Assembly: GCF_000384215.1 (NCBI RefSeq)
Contig: NZ_KB913032.1
Span: 248,001 to 312,000, forward strand
DNA length: 64,000 nt
DNA from: Amycolatopsis alba DSM 44262
GTDB taxonomy: Bacteria; Actinomycetota; Actinomycetes; Mycobacteriales; Pseudonocardiaceae
Direction: 5' to 3'
Shown: one piece after another, positions 53,940 to 61,328 of the stretch
Layout: each line of letters opens with the position of its first letter
How positions within the stretch are numbered: the first letter of the stretch is position 1
Notes under the pieces: generated by a model
Told to the model about the DNA's origin: nothing
The model's input: the letters and a program-made list of their open reading frames with translations, nothing else
Database searches by the model: none
Program-made: the position numbers and the translations under genes

Positions 53940-54542
53940 TCAGCTGGTGGGAAGCGGGTTCTCGCGGGTGAGGACCTGATCCACGAAGCCGTAGTCCTTC
54001 GCCTCCTGCGCGGTGAACCAGCGGTCACGGTCACCGTCCTTGACGATCTGCTCGACCGTCTGGCCGGTCTGCTCGGCCGTGATCTTGGCCAGCTCCTGCT
54101 TCCACTTGCCGAACACCTCGGCCTGGATGGCGATGTCGGAGGCCGTACCGCCGACGCCCGCCGAGGGCTGGTGCATGAGGATCCGCGCGTGCTGCAGCGC
54201 GTACCGCTTGCCGGGCGTGCCGGACGAGAGCAGGAACTGCCCCATCGACGCGGCCAGGCCCATCGCGTAGGTCGCGACGTCCGGGCGGATCAGCTGCATG
54301 GTGTCGTAGATCGCGAAACCAGCGGTGACCGAGCCACCCGGCGAGTTGATGTAGAAGCGGATGTCCGACTCGGAGTCGTCTGCGTCGAGCAGCAACAACT
54401 GGGCGGTGATCCGGTTCGCGACCTCGTCGTTGACCTCGGAGCCGAGGACGACGATGCGCTCCTGGAGCAACCGCTCGAAGACCGAGTCGGTGAGGTTGAG
54501 CCCCGCGGTTCCGGTCCGCGCCTCGGGCATGTGCTGCGTCAC
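53940..54542 (-). CDS. clpP1: ATP-dependent Clp protease proteolytic subunit ClpP1
   Basis: Serine protease subunit of 200 residues. The nucleophile Ser is in [17 protein letters not shown], the His in [12 protein letters not shown], with [20 protein letters not shown] before it. GTG 54542 (start [10 protein letters not shown]) has a purine-rich AGGCAGG-type site upstream; ATG 54530 is the alternative. It is first in clpP1-clpP2, downstream of tig, in the conserved actinobacterial order. A TAGGGT -10-like element lies about 95 nt upstream, right after the tig terminator. Confidence 0.96.
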   Translation of the reverse strand: MTQHMPEARTGTAGLNLTDSVFERLLQERIVVLGSEVNDEVANRITAQLLLLDADDSESDIRFYINSPGGSVTAGFAIYDTMQLIRPDVATYAMGLAASMGQFLLSSGTPGKRYALQHARILMHQPSAGVGGTASDIAIQAEVFGKWKQELAKITAEQTGQTVEQIVKDGDRDRWFTAQEAKDYGFVDQVLTRENPLPTS

Positions 54543-54636
54543 GTCTGCCTGCCTTTTCGCCGACGGCGGCCAGCCGTGCCTCGGCCGCCGCTGTATGTCC
54601 AGATGCTGTGTCCAGGTGCTGAGGATCTTGCAACCG

Positions 54637-54642
54637 ACCCTA
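54637..54642 (-). promoter_or_regulatory. Candidate -10 of the clpP1 promoter
   Basis: TAGGGT on the minus strand directly follows the tig terminator stem, so the -35 would lie in the hairpin's loop and 3' arm. The start site would be near 54630, giving an 88-nt leader. Moderate support only. Confidence 0.35.
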
Positions 54643-54643
54643 A

Positions 54644-54685
54644 CGAACTTGGGCGGTGCAGAATGCCTGACACCGCCCAAGTTCG
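54644..54685 (-). terminator. Hairpin terminator after tig
   Basis: CGAACTTGGGCGGTG (54644-54658) pairs perfectly with CACCGCCCAAGTTCG (54671-54685) around a 12-nt loop, 43 nt past the tig stop. There is no U-tract. It separates tig from the clpP operon. Confidence 0.75.
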
Positions 54686-54727
54686 CTTACAGCTTTACGG
54701 TCCGTTTCGAGAAGGACCGGGTATTCC

Positions 54728-56098
54728 CTACTCGGCCGCAGTCTTCGCGGTCTCTTCGGTGACCTGCGTCTCCTCGGCTGCGGGGCCGAAGAGCTCTTCG
54801 AGGTCGACCGCGGTGCCGGACGCGTCGGTCACGGTGGTCTTGCGGACCACGGAGGCCAGGGCCTTCCCGCGACGGACGTCGGCGTAGATCGCGGTCAGCT
54901 GACCGGACTGCTGCGCCCGCTGGACGTACTCGTCCGGGCTGACGCCGAAGCGCTGCGCCTGGTAGATGATCCGCTCGGTGAGCTCGCCGTCGTTGACCGA
55001 CGTCTGCTCGGCGTCGGCGATGCTGTCCAGCAGCAGCTGGGTGCGGACCGCCTTCTCCGACTCCTCGCGCACCTCGGTGTCGAACTCTTCGAGGGTGCGG
55101 CCTTCGGCCTCGAGCGCCTTCGCGAACTCCGCCTCGCTGTGGTCGAACGGGTGGATCGCGTCGTGCTTGCGGTTCTCGATCTCGGCTTCGAGGACCTTCT
55201 CCGGGATCGCGATCTCGGTGCGCTCGAGCAGCTCCTCGAGGACCTTGTCGCGGGCCTGGACGCCCTGCTGCATCTTCTTGACGCGGCCGAGGCGCTCGCG
55301 AAGGTCGCCCTTCAGCTCGTCGATCGTGTCGAACTCGCTCGCCATCTGAGCGAACTCGTCGTCCGCCTCCGGCAGCTCACGCTGCTTGATGGTCTGCACG
55401 GTGACGGTGACGTCGGCGTCCTTGCCGGTGTGCTCACCGGCGACCAGCTTCGTGGTGAAGGTCTTGGTCTCGCCGGTGTTCGCACCGATGATCGCCTCGT
55501 CGATACCGTCCACGAGCTGGCCGGAGCCGATCTCGTAGGACAGGCCGGTGGTCGAGGCCTCCTCGACCTCCTGACCGTCGACGGTGGCCGCGAGGTCGAT
55601 CGAGACGAAGTCGCCGTTCTCGGCCGCGCGCTCGACACCGGTCAGGGTGCCGAAGCGGGCGCGCAGCTCGTCGAGCTGCTCGTCGACCTCGGCGTCGGTC
55701 AGTTCGACGTCGTCGACGCTGACCGTGAAGCCCTCGAGGTCGGGCAGCGAGATCTCCGGGCGGATGTCGACTTCGGCGGTGAACTCGAGGACCTCACGGT
55801 CCTCCAGCTTGGTCACCTCGAACTCGGGCTGGCCCAGCGTGCGGACCTCGCCCGCGCGCACGGCTTCCATGTACTTGGCCGGAATGACCTCGTTGACGAC
55901 CTCGTCGAGCACCGGGGCTCGCCCGATCCGGCTTTCCAGCACGCGAGCCGGCGCCTTGCCCGGACGGAAGCCGGGGATGCGCACCTGCTGGGCGATCTTG
56001 CGGTAGGCGCGGTCGAAGTTCGGCTTGAGCTCGTCGAACGGCACCTCGACATTGATCTTGACTCGCGTCGGGCTGAGCTGCTCGACGGTGCTCTTCAA
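54728..56098 (-). CDS. tig: Trigger factor
   Basis: Ribosome-bound chaperone and peptidyl-prolyl isomerase, 456 residues. The N-terminal ribosome-docking domain contains the tail motif FRPGKAPARVLE (residues 44-55); the PPIase (FKBP-like) domain at about 150-245 carries NGDFVSIDLAATVDG and LVDGIDEAIIG; the C-terminal helical arms run to a disordered acidic tail. It heads the tig-clpP1-clpP2-clpX series. Upstream lies a 550-nt gap with a large hairpin element and then a divergent desaturase gene. Confidence 0.96.
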   Translation of the reverse strand: MKSTVEQLSPTRVKINVEVPFDELKPNFDRAYRKIAQQVRIPGFRPGKAPARVLESRIGRAPVLDEVVNEVIPAKYMEAVRAGEVRTLGQPEFEVTKLEDREVLEFTAEVDIRPEISLPDLEGFTVSVDDVELTDAEVDEQLDELRARFGTLTGVERAAENGDFVSIDLAATVDGQEVEEASTTGLSYEIGSGQLVDGIDEAIIGANTGETKTFTTKLVAGEHTGKDADVTVTVQTIKQRELPEADDEFAQMASEFDTIDELKGDLRERLGRVKKMQQGVQARDKVLEELLERTEIAIPEKVLEAEIENRKHDAIHPFDHSEAEFAKALEAEGRTLEEFDTEVREESEKAVRTQLLLDSIADAEQTSVNDGELTERIIYQAQRFGVSPDEYVQRAQQSGQLTAIYADVRRGKALASVVRKTTVTDASGTAVDLEELFGPAAEETQVTEETAKTAAE

Positions 56099-56196
56099 CG
56101 TATTCTCCTCGAGCGGTAAACGATGTGATTGAGCATCCGCGTGCGGTCGGCAGCGGATGCGCCCTGGCCAGCCTGCAGACCGGGCCGTCCGAGTCT

Positions 56197-56359
56197 AGGC
56201 CGTGTCCTGTGGGTCTGTTCGACGGGGTTCGTGATCCAGGTGGTTCCTGGCGGTGCGGGCGGATCGCCCTCGTACCGGGTCGTACTCGGGCGCATCCGCC
56301 CGTGCCGTCAGGGACCACCTGGGCGCGAAGACCGCGAGCAGACCCACAGGACACGGCCT
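56197..56359. repeat. 163-bp imperfect hairpin element (MITE-like)
   Basis: The outermost 21 bp (starting AGGCCGTGTCCTGTGGGTCT at 56197 and mirrored at 56339-56359) are a perfect inverted repeat. Pairing continues inwards with mismatches through CCAGGTGGT and GCGGGCGGAT, and the centre closes with CGCCC/GGGCG and GTAC/GTAC. The structure would fold as a single long hairpin. No open frame of quality or target-site duplication was recognised. It may be a non-autonomous mobile element or a structured RNA. Confidence 0.7.
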
Positions 56360-56576
56360 GGGCCGTGTCCTTCATCGCTCCGGTTCCGGGGCGTCCTCCA
56401 CGCCCAGCCCGGCCGATCACAGGTTTCGGGAGCCGTCCGGCGAACCGGCCTCCGACCACCCGATCGGACCAGTTTTCGGTTCTTCTCTGTTACGAAGCGG
56501 CCCTTTCCTGGACACGGATGCGCGCCGGACCCCACCATCGGGCGCCGTGACGAGGCATTTCACCAGCCCGATGAAG

Positions 56577-56605
56577 TTTACAAACCAGTACTAGTTGTCT
56601 ACGGT
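56577..56605 (+). promoter_or_regulatory. Sigma-70-type promoter of the desaturase fusion gene
   Basis: TTTACA (56577-56582), a 17-bp spacer and TACGGT (56600-56605). The start site would be about 37 nt before the ATG, leaving room for the GAGGGGA ribosome site. The near-palindrome AACCAGTACTAGTT lies in the spacer and may be an operator. Confidence 0.6.
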
Positions 56606-56648
56606 GTGACAGCTTGTCCCGGTATGCATCGACCGAGGGGAACGATCG

Positions 56649-58727
56649 ATGACCGTCGCCGTAACCCGGTCCGAGGACACGGGGGAAATACCCGCGAGAG
56701 AACTGAGACGCGGGGTGCCCAACCCGCGGATCCCGCTGCCGGTGGTCTCGGTGCCGACAGTGCTCTTGTTCACCGGCGGCCTCATGGTCTGGATCGGTGC
56801 CACCTGGCTGGTGGTCAACGAAGCCGCGCCGCTGTGGGTGACCATTCCCCTGCACGCGCTCGTCACCTTCACGATGTTCACCGTGCTGCACGAGTCGACG
56901 CATCACGCGGCCGGGCAGCTCACCTGGGTCAACGAACTGCTCGGCAGGCTGGCGATGCCGTTCGTGGCGGGCTACGGCTCCTTTCCCCTGGTGCGCTACA
57001 TCCATCTGGAGCACCACCGCAACACCAACGAGGACGCGCACACCGATCCCGACGCCTGGACCGCGCACGGCCCCTGGTGGCAGCTGCCGCTGCGCTGGCT
57101 GACCATCGACTTCTGGTACGCCCGCTTCTACGTGGCGCGGCAGCGCACGCGGCCGCGTGCCGAGCGGATCGAGACCGCGGCCGTCGTCGTGCTGAGTCTC
57201 GCCGCGTTCGCCTGGCTGACCGCGACCGGCCACGGCTGGGAACTGCTGGTGGCGTACCTGATCCCGCAACGCGTCGGCCTGGCCGTGCTGGCCTGGTGGT
57301 TCGACTGGCTCCCGCATCACGACCTCGGCGAGCAGCGGCAGAACCGGTTCGGCGCCACCCGTGTCCGCGTCGGGCTCGAATGGCTGATGACGCCGATCAT
57401 GCTGTGCCAGAACTACCACCTGGTGCACCATCTCCACCCGGCGATCCCGTTCTACCGGTACCTGCGCGCGTGGAAGGACAACCGCGACGCCTATCTCGAC
57501 AGGGACGTCCCGATCGCGACAGCGTGGGGCCGCGAACTGACGTCGTCGGAATACCGCGAATGGCGTCAGCTCACCGGCTCCTTCGACGAGGAGCCGCCCG
57601 CTCCCCAGCCCCGGCCGCCGAGCCGGTTCCACTCGCTGCGGGTGTCCGAGGTCCGGCCGCTGTGCGAAGGCGCGGTCACGGTGACCTTCGAGGTGCCGGA
57701 GCGGCTGCGGGAGACCTTCCGGTTCATCCCCGGCCAGCACCTCGTCCTGCGCGCGGAGGTGGACGGGGAAGAGGTGCGGCGCGCCTACTCGATCTGCTCG
57801 ACACCGGACTCCGGCGTGCTGCGGATCGCGATCAAGCACCAGCTCGGCGGCGTGTTCTCGACGTTCGCCACCACGGAACTCGCGGCGGGTGACGTCCTGG
57901 AGGTGCTGCCCCCGGACGGTGCCTTCACGCTGGCCCCGGCGCGGGGCCGCTCCGCCCGGTACGTCGCGCTCGCCGCCGGGAGCGGGATCACGCCGATCCT
58001 GTCGATCCTGACCTCGACGTTGCGCGACGAGCCGCACAGCAAGGCGACCCTGCTGTACATCAACACCTCCGGCGCCAGCACGATGTTCGCCACCGAACTC
58101 ACGGCGCTCGCCGCGCGGCTGGGCGGGCGGCTGCACATCGTGCACTACCGCACCGACGAACGCGACCCGGACCTGCGCACCCAGCGGCTGGAGAAGCCGT
58201 TCGACATCGTCGGCGAAGCGCTGGCGATCTCGCACGAGCGCTACCAGCGCGGCCGTCTCGACAGCACCCGCCTCCGGGCGCTGCTGCAAGCGCGGCTGCA
58301 CCCGGCGAAGGTCGACGACTGGTTCCTGTGCGGCCCGCGCGACCTCGTCGACATGGCCCGCCGGACCCTGGCGGACCGGGACGTCCCCGAGGAGAACGTC
58401 CACTTCGAACTGTTCCAGGGCGCGCTTCCCGTCCGGCCCTCGCGGCGGCCCGGCCCTGCCCTGATGGTGACCGCCGGCGGGAAGACCGTCGAAATCCCCG
58501 CGACAGTGGGCGAAACCGTGCTCAGCGCCGCCCTGCGACACGGCGTCGACGCGCCGTACGCGTGCGTCGGCGGCGCTTGCGGGACGTGCCGGGCGACCGT
58601 GGTGCGGGGCAGCGCGCGGATGGACGTGCGCTACGCGCTCGGTGACGACGAAGTCGCGGCGGGGCGGATCCTGACCTGCCGGGCGGTGGCGACGTCGGCC
58701 GAGCTGAGCGTGGACTACGACCGCTGA
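56649..58727 (+). CDS. Fatty-acid desaturase / FNR reductase / 2Fe-2S ferredoxin fusion
   Basis: A 692-residue self-sufficient membrane oxygenase. Residues 1-310 are a di-iron desaturase/hydroxylase with several membrane helices and three histidine boxes: HESTHH (81-86), HLEHH (119-123) and HLVHH (257-261). After a proline linker (about 313-325), an FNR-type flavin and NAD(P)H-binding module follows (RRAYSICSTPDSG, then LAAGSGITPILSI). The C-terminal plant-type ferredoxin has Cys639, Cys644, Cys647 and Cys677. Electrons can thus flow from NAD(P)H to the di-iron site within one chain. The His-box spacing is like that of beta-carotene hydroxylase/ketolase and acyl desaturases; the substrate is unknown. 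Confidence 0.92.
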   Translation: MTVAVTRSEDTGEIPARELRRGVPNPRIPLPVVSVPTVLLFTGGLMVWIGATWLVVNEAAPLWVTIPLHALVTFTMFTVLHESTHHAAGQLTWVNELLGRLAMPFVAGYGSFPLVRYIHLEHHRNTNEDAHTDPDAWTAHGPWWQLPLRWLTIDFWYARFYVARQRTRPRAERIETAAVVVLSLAAFAWLTATGHGWELLVAYLIPQRVGLAVLAWWFDWLPHHDLGEQRQNRFGATRVRVGLEWLMTPIMLCQNYHLVHHLHPAIPFYRYLRAWKDNRDAYLDRDVPIATAWGRELTSSEYREWRQLTGSFDEEPPAPQPRPPSRFHSLRVSEVRPLCEGAVTVTFEVPERLRETFRFIPGQHLVLRAEVDGEEVRRAYSICSTPDSGVLRIAIKHQLGGVFSTFATTELAAGDVLEVLPPDGAFTLAPARGRSARYVALAAGSGITPILSILTSTLRDEPHSKATLLYINTSGASTMFATELTALAARLGGRLHIVHYRTDERDPDLRTQRLEKPFDIVGEALAISHERYQRGRLDSTRLRALLQARLHPAKVDDWFLCGPRDLVDMARRTLADRDVPEENVHFELFQGALPVRPSRRPGPALMVTAGGKTVEIPATVGETVLSAALRHGVDAPYACVGGACGTCRATVVRGSARMDVRYALGDDEVAAGRILTCRAVATSAELSVDYDR

Positions 58728-58760
58728 GGTCGTCGGCGGCGGTGAGCGTTCGGTCAAGGT

Positions 58761-59089
58761 GGTCGTGAGTGGCGATTCGGGTTATTGAGGGGTAGGGCAA
58801 ACGTGTCCTGCTGGGTGGCGAGTCTGTGAAGGCCTCCTTCACAGACTGCACGTGGACGGGGCGCGAGGGTCACTGAAAGTGAAGGGTGTGTGGAAATAGG
58901 GACATTGAACGTCCCTATTCCCACACACCCCGTCATGACAGGACCTGTCACGCGGGACCGTGTGGATTTCTGCGCGTCCAACGCACCAAAATCCACACAG
59001 TCAGTGCGACAAGTCCGGCGTCGCACAGAGCCACAGACCCGCCACATTTGACTTACCCATCAATAGAACCGTCCTGGCCACTCACGACC
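58761..59089. repeat. Repeat island bounded by inverted GGTCGTGAGTGGC copies
   Basis: A 13-bp inverted pair, GGTCGTGAGTGGC (58761-58773) and its complement (59077-59089), bounds 329 bp with no gene. Inside are hairpins at 58821-58847 (12 bp, word GTGAAGGCCTCCTT), 58884-58930 (19 of 20 bp), 58936-58950 (TGACAGG/CCTGTCA), 58960-58998 (GTGTGGATTT/AAATCCACAC) and 59004-59026 (GTGCGAC/GTCGCAC). It lies between convergent genes and shares words with 46606-46986 and 18600-18654. Confidence 0.72.
58884..58930. terminator. Strong hairpin within the 58.8 kb island
   Basis: GGGTGTGTGGAAATAGGGAC (58884-58903) pairs with 58911-58930 at 19 of 20 positions around a 7-nt loop. It is the strongest stem in this gap and a likely terminator for one or both flanking genes. 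There is no clear U-tract. Confidence 0.5.
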
Positions 59090-59111
59090 CCAAAACGTCC
59101 CTGCACGCCGG

Positions 59112-59633
59112 TCACTGGCCCGGCGGCGTCCCGTCCTGCGGCGGCCCCTGGTCCTCCCCCGTCGACTCCCGCACCGACTGCGCGGTCGCGGTCGTGCCCG
59201 AGGTCGTGGCGACCACGCTGACCGTGTCCCCGGTCGCGACGCCGCTCACCAGCGACGAGTCGATCGTGTAGACCTTGCTGTACCCGTCGGCGCTCACCGC
59301 GGTCAGCGACGTCGCGCTCAGTTCGGTCACCGTCCCGGTTTGAGTGAGCTGCGTGGTGTAGCCGCCGTTGCCGTCCGAGACGACGTACTCGCCGTGAAGC
59401 GCCCGCGCGCCGCCGGGCCCGCCCATCCCCGCCCCGCCGCCGGGCGCGGCGGACGCGACGTCCGGATCGGCCGACGAACCGGCGGCCCAGATCGCGGCGC
59501 CGCCGCCGAGGGCGAGCACCGCGGCGGCCGCGCCCGCGACGACGGTTTTGCGCTTCCCGCCCCGCGCGGGCGCCGGAGCACCCCAGTCCGAAGTGGACGG
59601 AGTGGCGGGAGTGGCCGGGGTGGTTTCGTTCAT
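59112..59633 (-). CDS. Membrane-anchored extracytoplasmic protein, DUF5666-like
   Basis: A 173-residue protein with a Thr/Pro-rich cytoplasmic N-terminus (about 1-30), one membrane segment (about 33-52, VVAGAAAAVLALGGGAAIWA), a Gly-rich linker, and a small beta-rich outer domain (about 85-160: GEYVVSDGNGGYTTQLTQTG, TGDTVSVVATTSG) resembling DUF5666/OB-like modules. It is divergent from the sensor kinase gene, and the gap holds CACAGC-type repeats in both orientations, so it probably belongs to the same regulon. CAGGAG precedes the ATG. Function unknown. Confidence 0.75.
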   Translation of the reverse strand: MNETTPATPATPSTSDWGAPAPARGGKRKTVVAGAAAAVLALGGGAAIWAAGSSADPDVASAAPGGGAGMGGPGGARALHGEYVVSDGNGGYTTQLTQTGTVTELSATSLTAVSADGYSKVYTIDSSLVSGVATGDTVSVVATTSGTTATAQSVRESTGEDQGPPQDGTPPGQ

Positions 59634-59682
59634 GGTCTTCGGCTCCTGAGGTCTCGTCGTTGCCACCACCGTCCGCACCGCG

Positions 59683-59699
59683 GCTGTGCCGGACCTGTG
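59683..59699 (-). promoter_or_regulatory. CACAGG-N5-CACAGC box facing the 59.6 kb gene
   Basis: On the minus strand CACAGG (59694-59699) and CACAGC (59683-59688) form a two-unit, 11-bp-period repeat, 49 nt before that gene's ATG. It matches the three-unit boxes of the neighbouring genes, but the spacing to the start differs. Confidence 0.5.
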
Positions 59700-59730
59700 C
59701 CCGCCGTCAGACCTTTCTGTGATCCACGCG

Positions 59731-59784
59731 CACAGCGGGCTCACAGGCGGGTCACAACGCGCACATACGACCTCGGCGCACGCT
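59731..59784 (+). promoter_or_regulatory. Triple CACAGC box and -10 of the sensor kinase gene
   Basis: CACAGC (59731-59736), CACAGG (59742-59747) and CACAAC (59753-59758) repeat every 11 bp. CACGCT (59779-59784) follows 20 nt later and ends 7 nt before ATG 59792. The layout fits activation by an OmpR/PhoB-type response regulator and a leaderless transcript. Confidence 0.68.
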
Positions 59785-59791
59785 CGTGGGC

Positions 59792-61324
59792 ATGGCACCC
59801 GGTCCGGTCCCGACCACCGGCCCGCGCCGGTGGTCCCGGCACGGGCGGCTTTCCCTGCGCGCCAAACTGACCGGCTCGATGGTGCTGTTGCTCACCTTCG
59901 TCTGCCTGGTGATCGGCGTCGCCAGCGAGATCGCCCTGCGGTCGTTCCTCACCGGTCAGATCGACGGCCAGCTCTCGGCCGCGTCGGCCCGCGCTCACGA
60001 CTTCGCGAACCGGCCGTTCGAGGACGGTCCAGGCCCCAACCCGCTCAACGCGCCGGGCCAGGCCTCCGGGACGCTCAGCGTGCGCTTCTCCGGCGACCGG
60101 GTGCTTTACGCGGGAGTCCTTACGGTGCAAGGACTTCCCGAAGGACTGTCGGCCGAACAGGAGTCCGGCCTGTTCTCCATCCCGGCGGACCGGCCGCCGA
60201 TGACGACGACACTCGGCGATCTCGGCGACTACCGCGTGCAGGCCGTCTCGATCCCCGGCGGCGTGGTCGTCACCGGACTCCCCCTCGGGCCGATGCAGGA
60301 CACCTTGACCACGGTCGGGTGGATCCTGTTCGGGGTCGCGGCGGCGGGTGTCGCCGGTGCCGGGTTCCTCGGCGCGTTCGCGGTCCGGCGCACACTGCGG
60401 CCGCTCGACCGGGTCGCGGCGACCGCGGGCCGGGTGTCGGCGATGCGGCTCGACCGCGGCCAGGTCGCGCTTTCCGTGCGGGTGCCCGAGATCGACACCG
60501 ATCCGCGGACCGAGGTCGGCCAGGTCGGTTCGGCGCTGAACCTCATGCTCGGGCATATCGCGCAGGCGCTGGAAGCCCGCCACGCCAGTGAGACCCGCGT
60601 CCGCCGGTTCGTCGCGGACGCGAGCCACGAACTCCGCACCCCGCTCGCGGCCATCCGCGGGTACGCCGAACTGGCCGGGCGCGGCAGCTCGCTGGTCCCG
60701 GCGGAGGTCGCGCATTCGATGTCGCGGATCCAGTCCGAAGCCGCCCGGATGACGACGCTGGTCGAGGATCTTCTCCTGCTGGCGAGGCTCGACGCCGGAC
60801 GGCCGCTCGAAGCGGGCGAGGCCGACCTCACCCGGCTGACCGCGGACGCCGTCGGCGACGCGCACGTCGCAGGCCCCGACCATCGCTGGGAACTACGACT
60901 TCCGCAAGACCCCGTGCTGGTCCGCGGCGACGTCCAGCGCCTGCACCAGGTGCTGGCGAACCTGCTGTCCAACGCGCGCACGCACACCCCGCCGGGCACC
61001 ACCGTGATCACCGCGCTGAGCCGCTCCCGCACCGGGGCCGCGGTGCTGACCGTCACCGACGACGGCCCCGGTATCGCCCCCGAACTCCTGCCGAGCGTGT
61101 TCGAGCGCTTCGCCCGCGGCGACTCCTCGCGATCGCGGACGGCGGGCAGCACGGGGCTCGGGATGGCGATCGCGTCGGCCATCGTCGTGGCCCATCACGG
61201 CACGATCGAAGTGCACAGCCGTCCGGGGCACACCGAGTTCGCCGTCCACCTGCCGGTGATCGGATCCTCACAGCGGGTGCACAGCTTCGGCACAAGGGCA
61301 CCCCAGGTCGGCCCCCGACGCTGA
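59792..61324 (+). CDS. Sensor histidine kinase (HAMP, HisKA, HATPase)
   Basis: Membrane sensor kinase of 510 residues. Topology: helix about 30-52, an extracytoplasmic sensor of about 115 residues, helix about 172-195, HAMP, then the HisKA domain with the phosphorylated His279 in VADASHELRTPLAAIRGYAE, and an ATPase domain with N box LANLLSNARTHTP, G1 VTDDGPGIAP and STGLGMAIASAIV. No response regulator gene is adjacent, which is unusual. ATG 59792 is favoured over GTG 59786 by the promoter spacing. The promoter boxes resemble Mycobacterium PhoP sites, so a PhoPR-like system is suggested. Its stop lies just inside the next gene's -10. Confidence 0.93.
   Translation: MAPGPVPTTGPRRWSRHGRLSLRAKLTGSMVLLLTFVCLVIGVASEIALRSFLTGQIDGQLSAASARAHDFANRPFEDGPGPNPLNAPGQASGTLSVRFSGDRVLYAGVLTVQGLPEGLSAEQESGLFSIPADRPPMTTTLGDLGDYRVQAVSIPGGVVVTGLPLGPMQDTLTTVGWILFGVAAAGVAGAGFLGAFAVRRTLRPLDRVAATAGRVSAMRLDRGQVALSVRVPEIDTDPRTEVGQVGSALNLMLGHIAQALEARHASETRVRRFVADASHELRTPLAAIRGYAELAGRGSSLVPAEVAHSMSRIQSEAARMTTLVEDLLLLARLDAGRPLEAGEADLTRLTADAVGDAHVAGPDHRWELRLPQDPVLVRGDVQRLHQVLANLLSNARTHTPPGTTVITALSRSRTGAAVLTVTDDGPGIAPELLPSVFERFARGDSSRSRTAGSTGLGMAIASAIVVAHHGTIEVHSRPGHTEFAVHLPVIGSSQRVHSFGTRAPQVGPRR
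61269..61322 (+). promoter_or_regulatory. Triple CACAGC box and -10 of the GT39 gene
   Basis: CACAGC (61269-61274), CACAGC (61280-61285) and CACAAG (61291-61296) lie inside the 3' end of the kinase gene. GACGCT (61317-61322) is 20 nt on and 6 nt before ATG 61329. The second and third units with their spacer are identical to those upstream of the GT2 gene. Confidence 0.7.
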
Positions 61325-61328
61325 GGCC

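Larger units (their letters stand above)
56099..56648. other. Divergent gap between tig and the desaturase fusion
   Basis: This 550-nt gap shows no credible gene. It holds the hairpin element at 56197-56359, a third partial copy of that element's end (GGCCGTGTCC, 56361-56370), and the desaturase promoter near its right side. The tig promoter should be in the first 100 nt but was not identified. Confidence 0.5.

Noticed and set aside
56129..57892. 587-codon frame covering the hairpin element and part of the desaturase gene
   Set aside because: Its first part is the repeat element and the rest is an out-of-frame reading of the desaturase, with no motifs.
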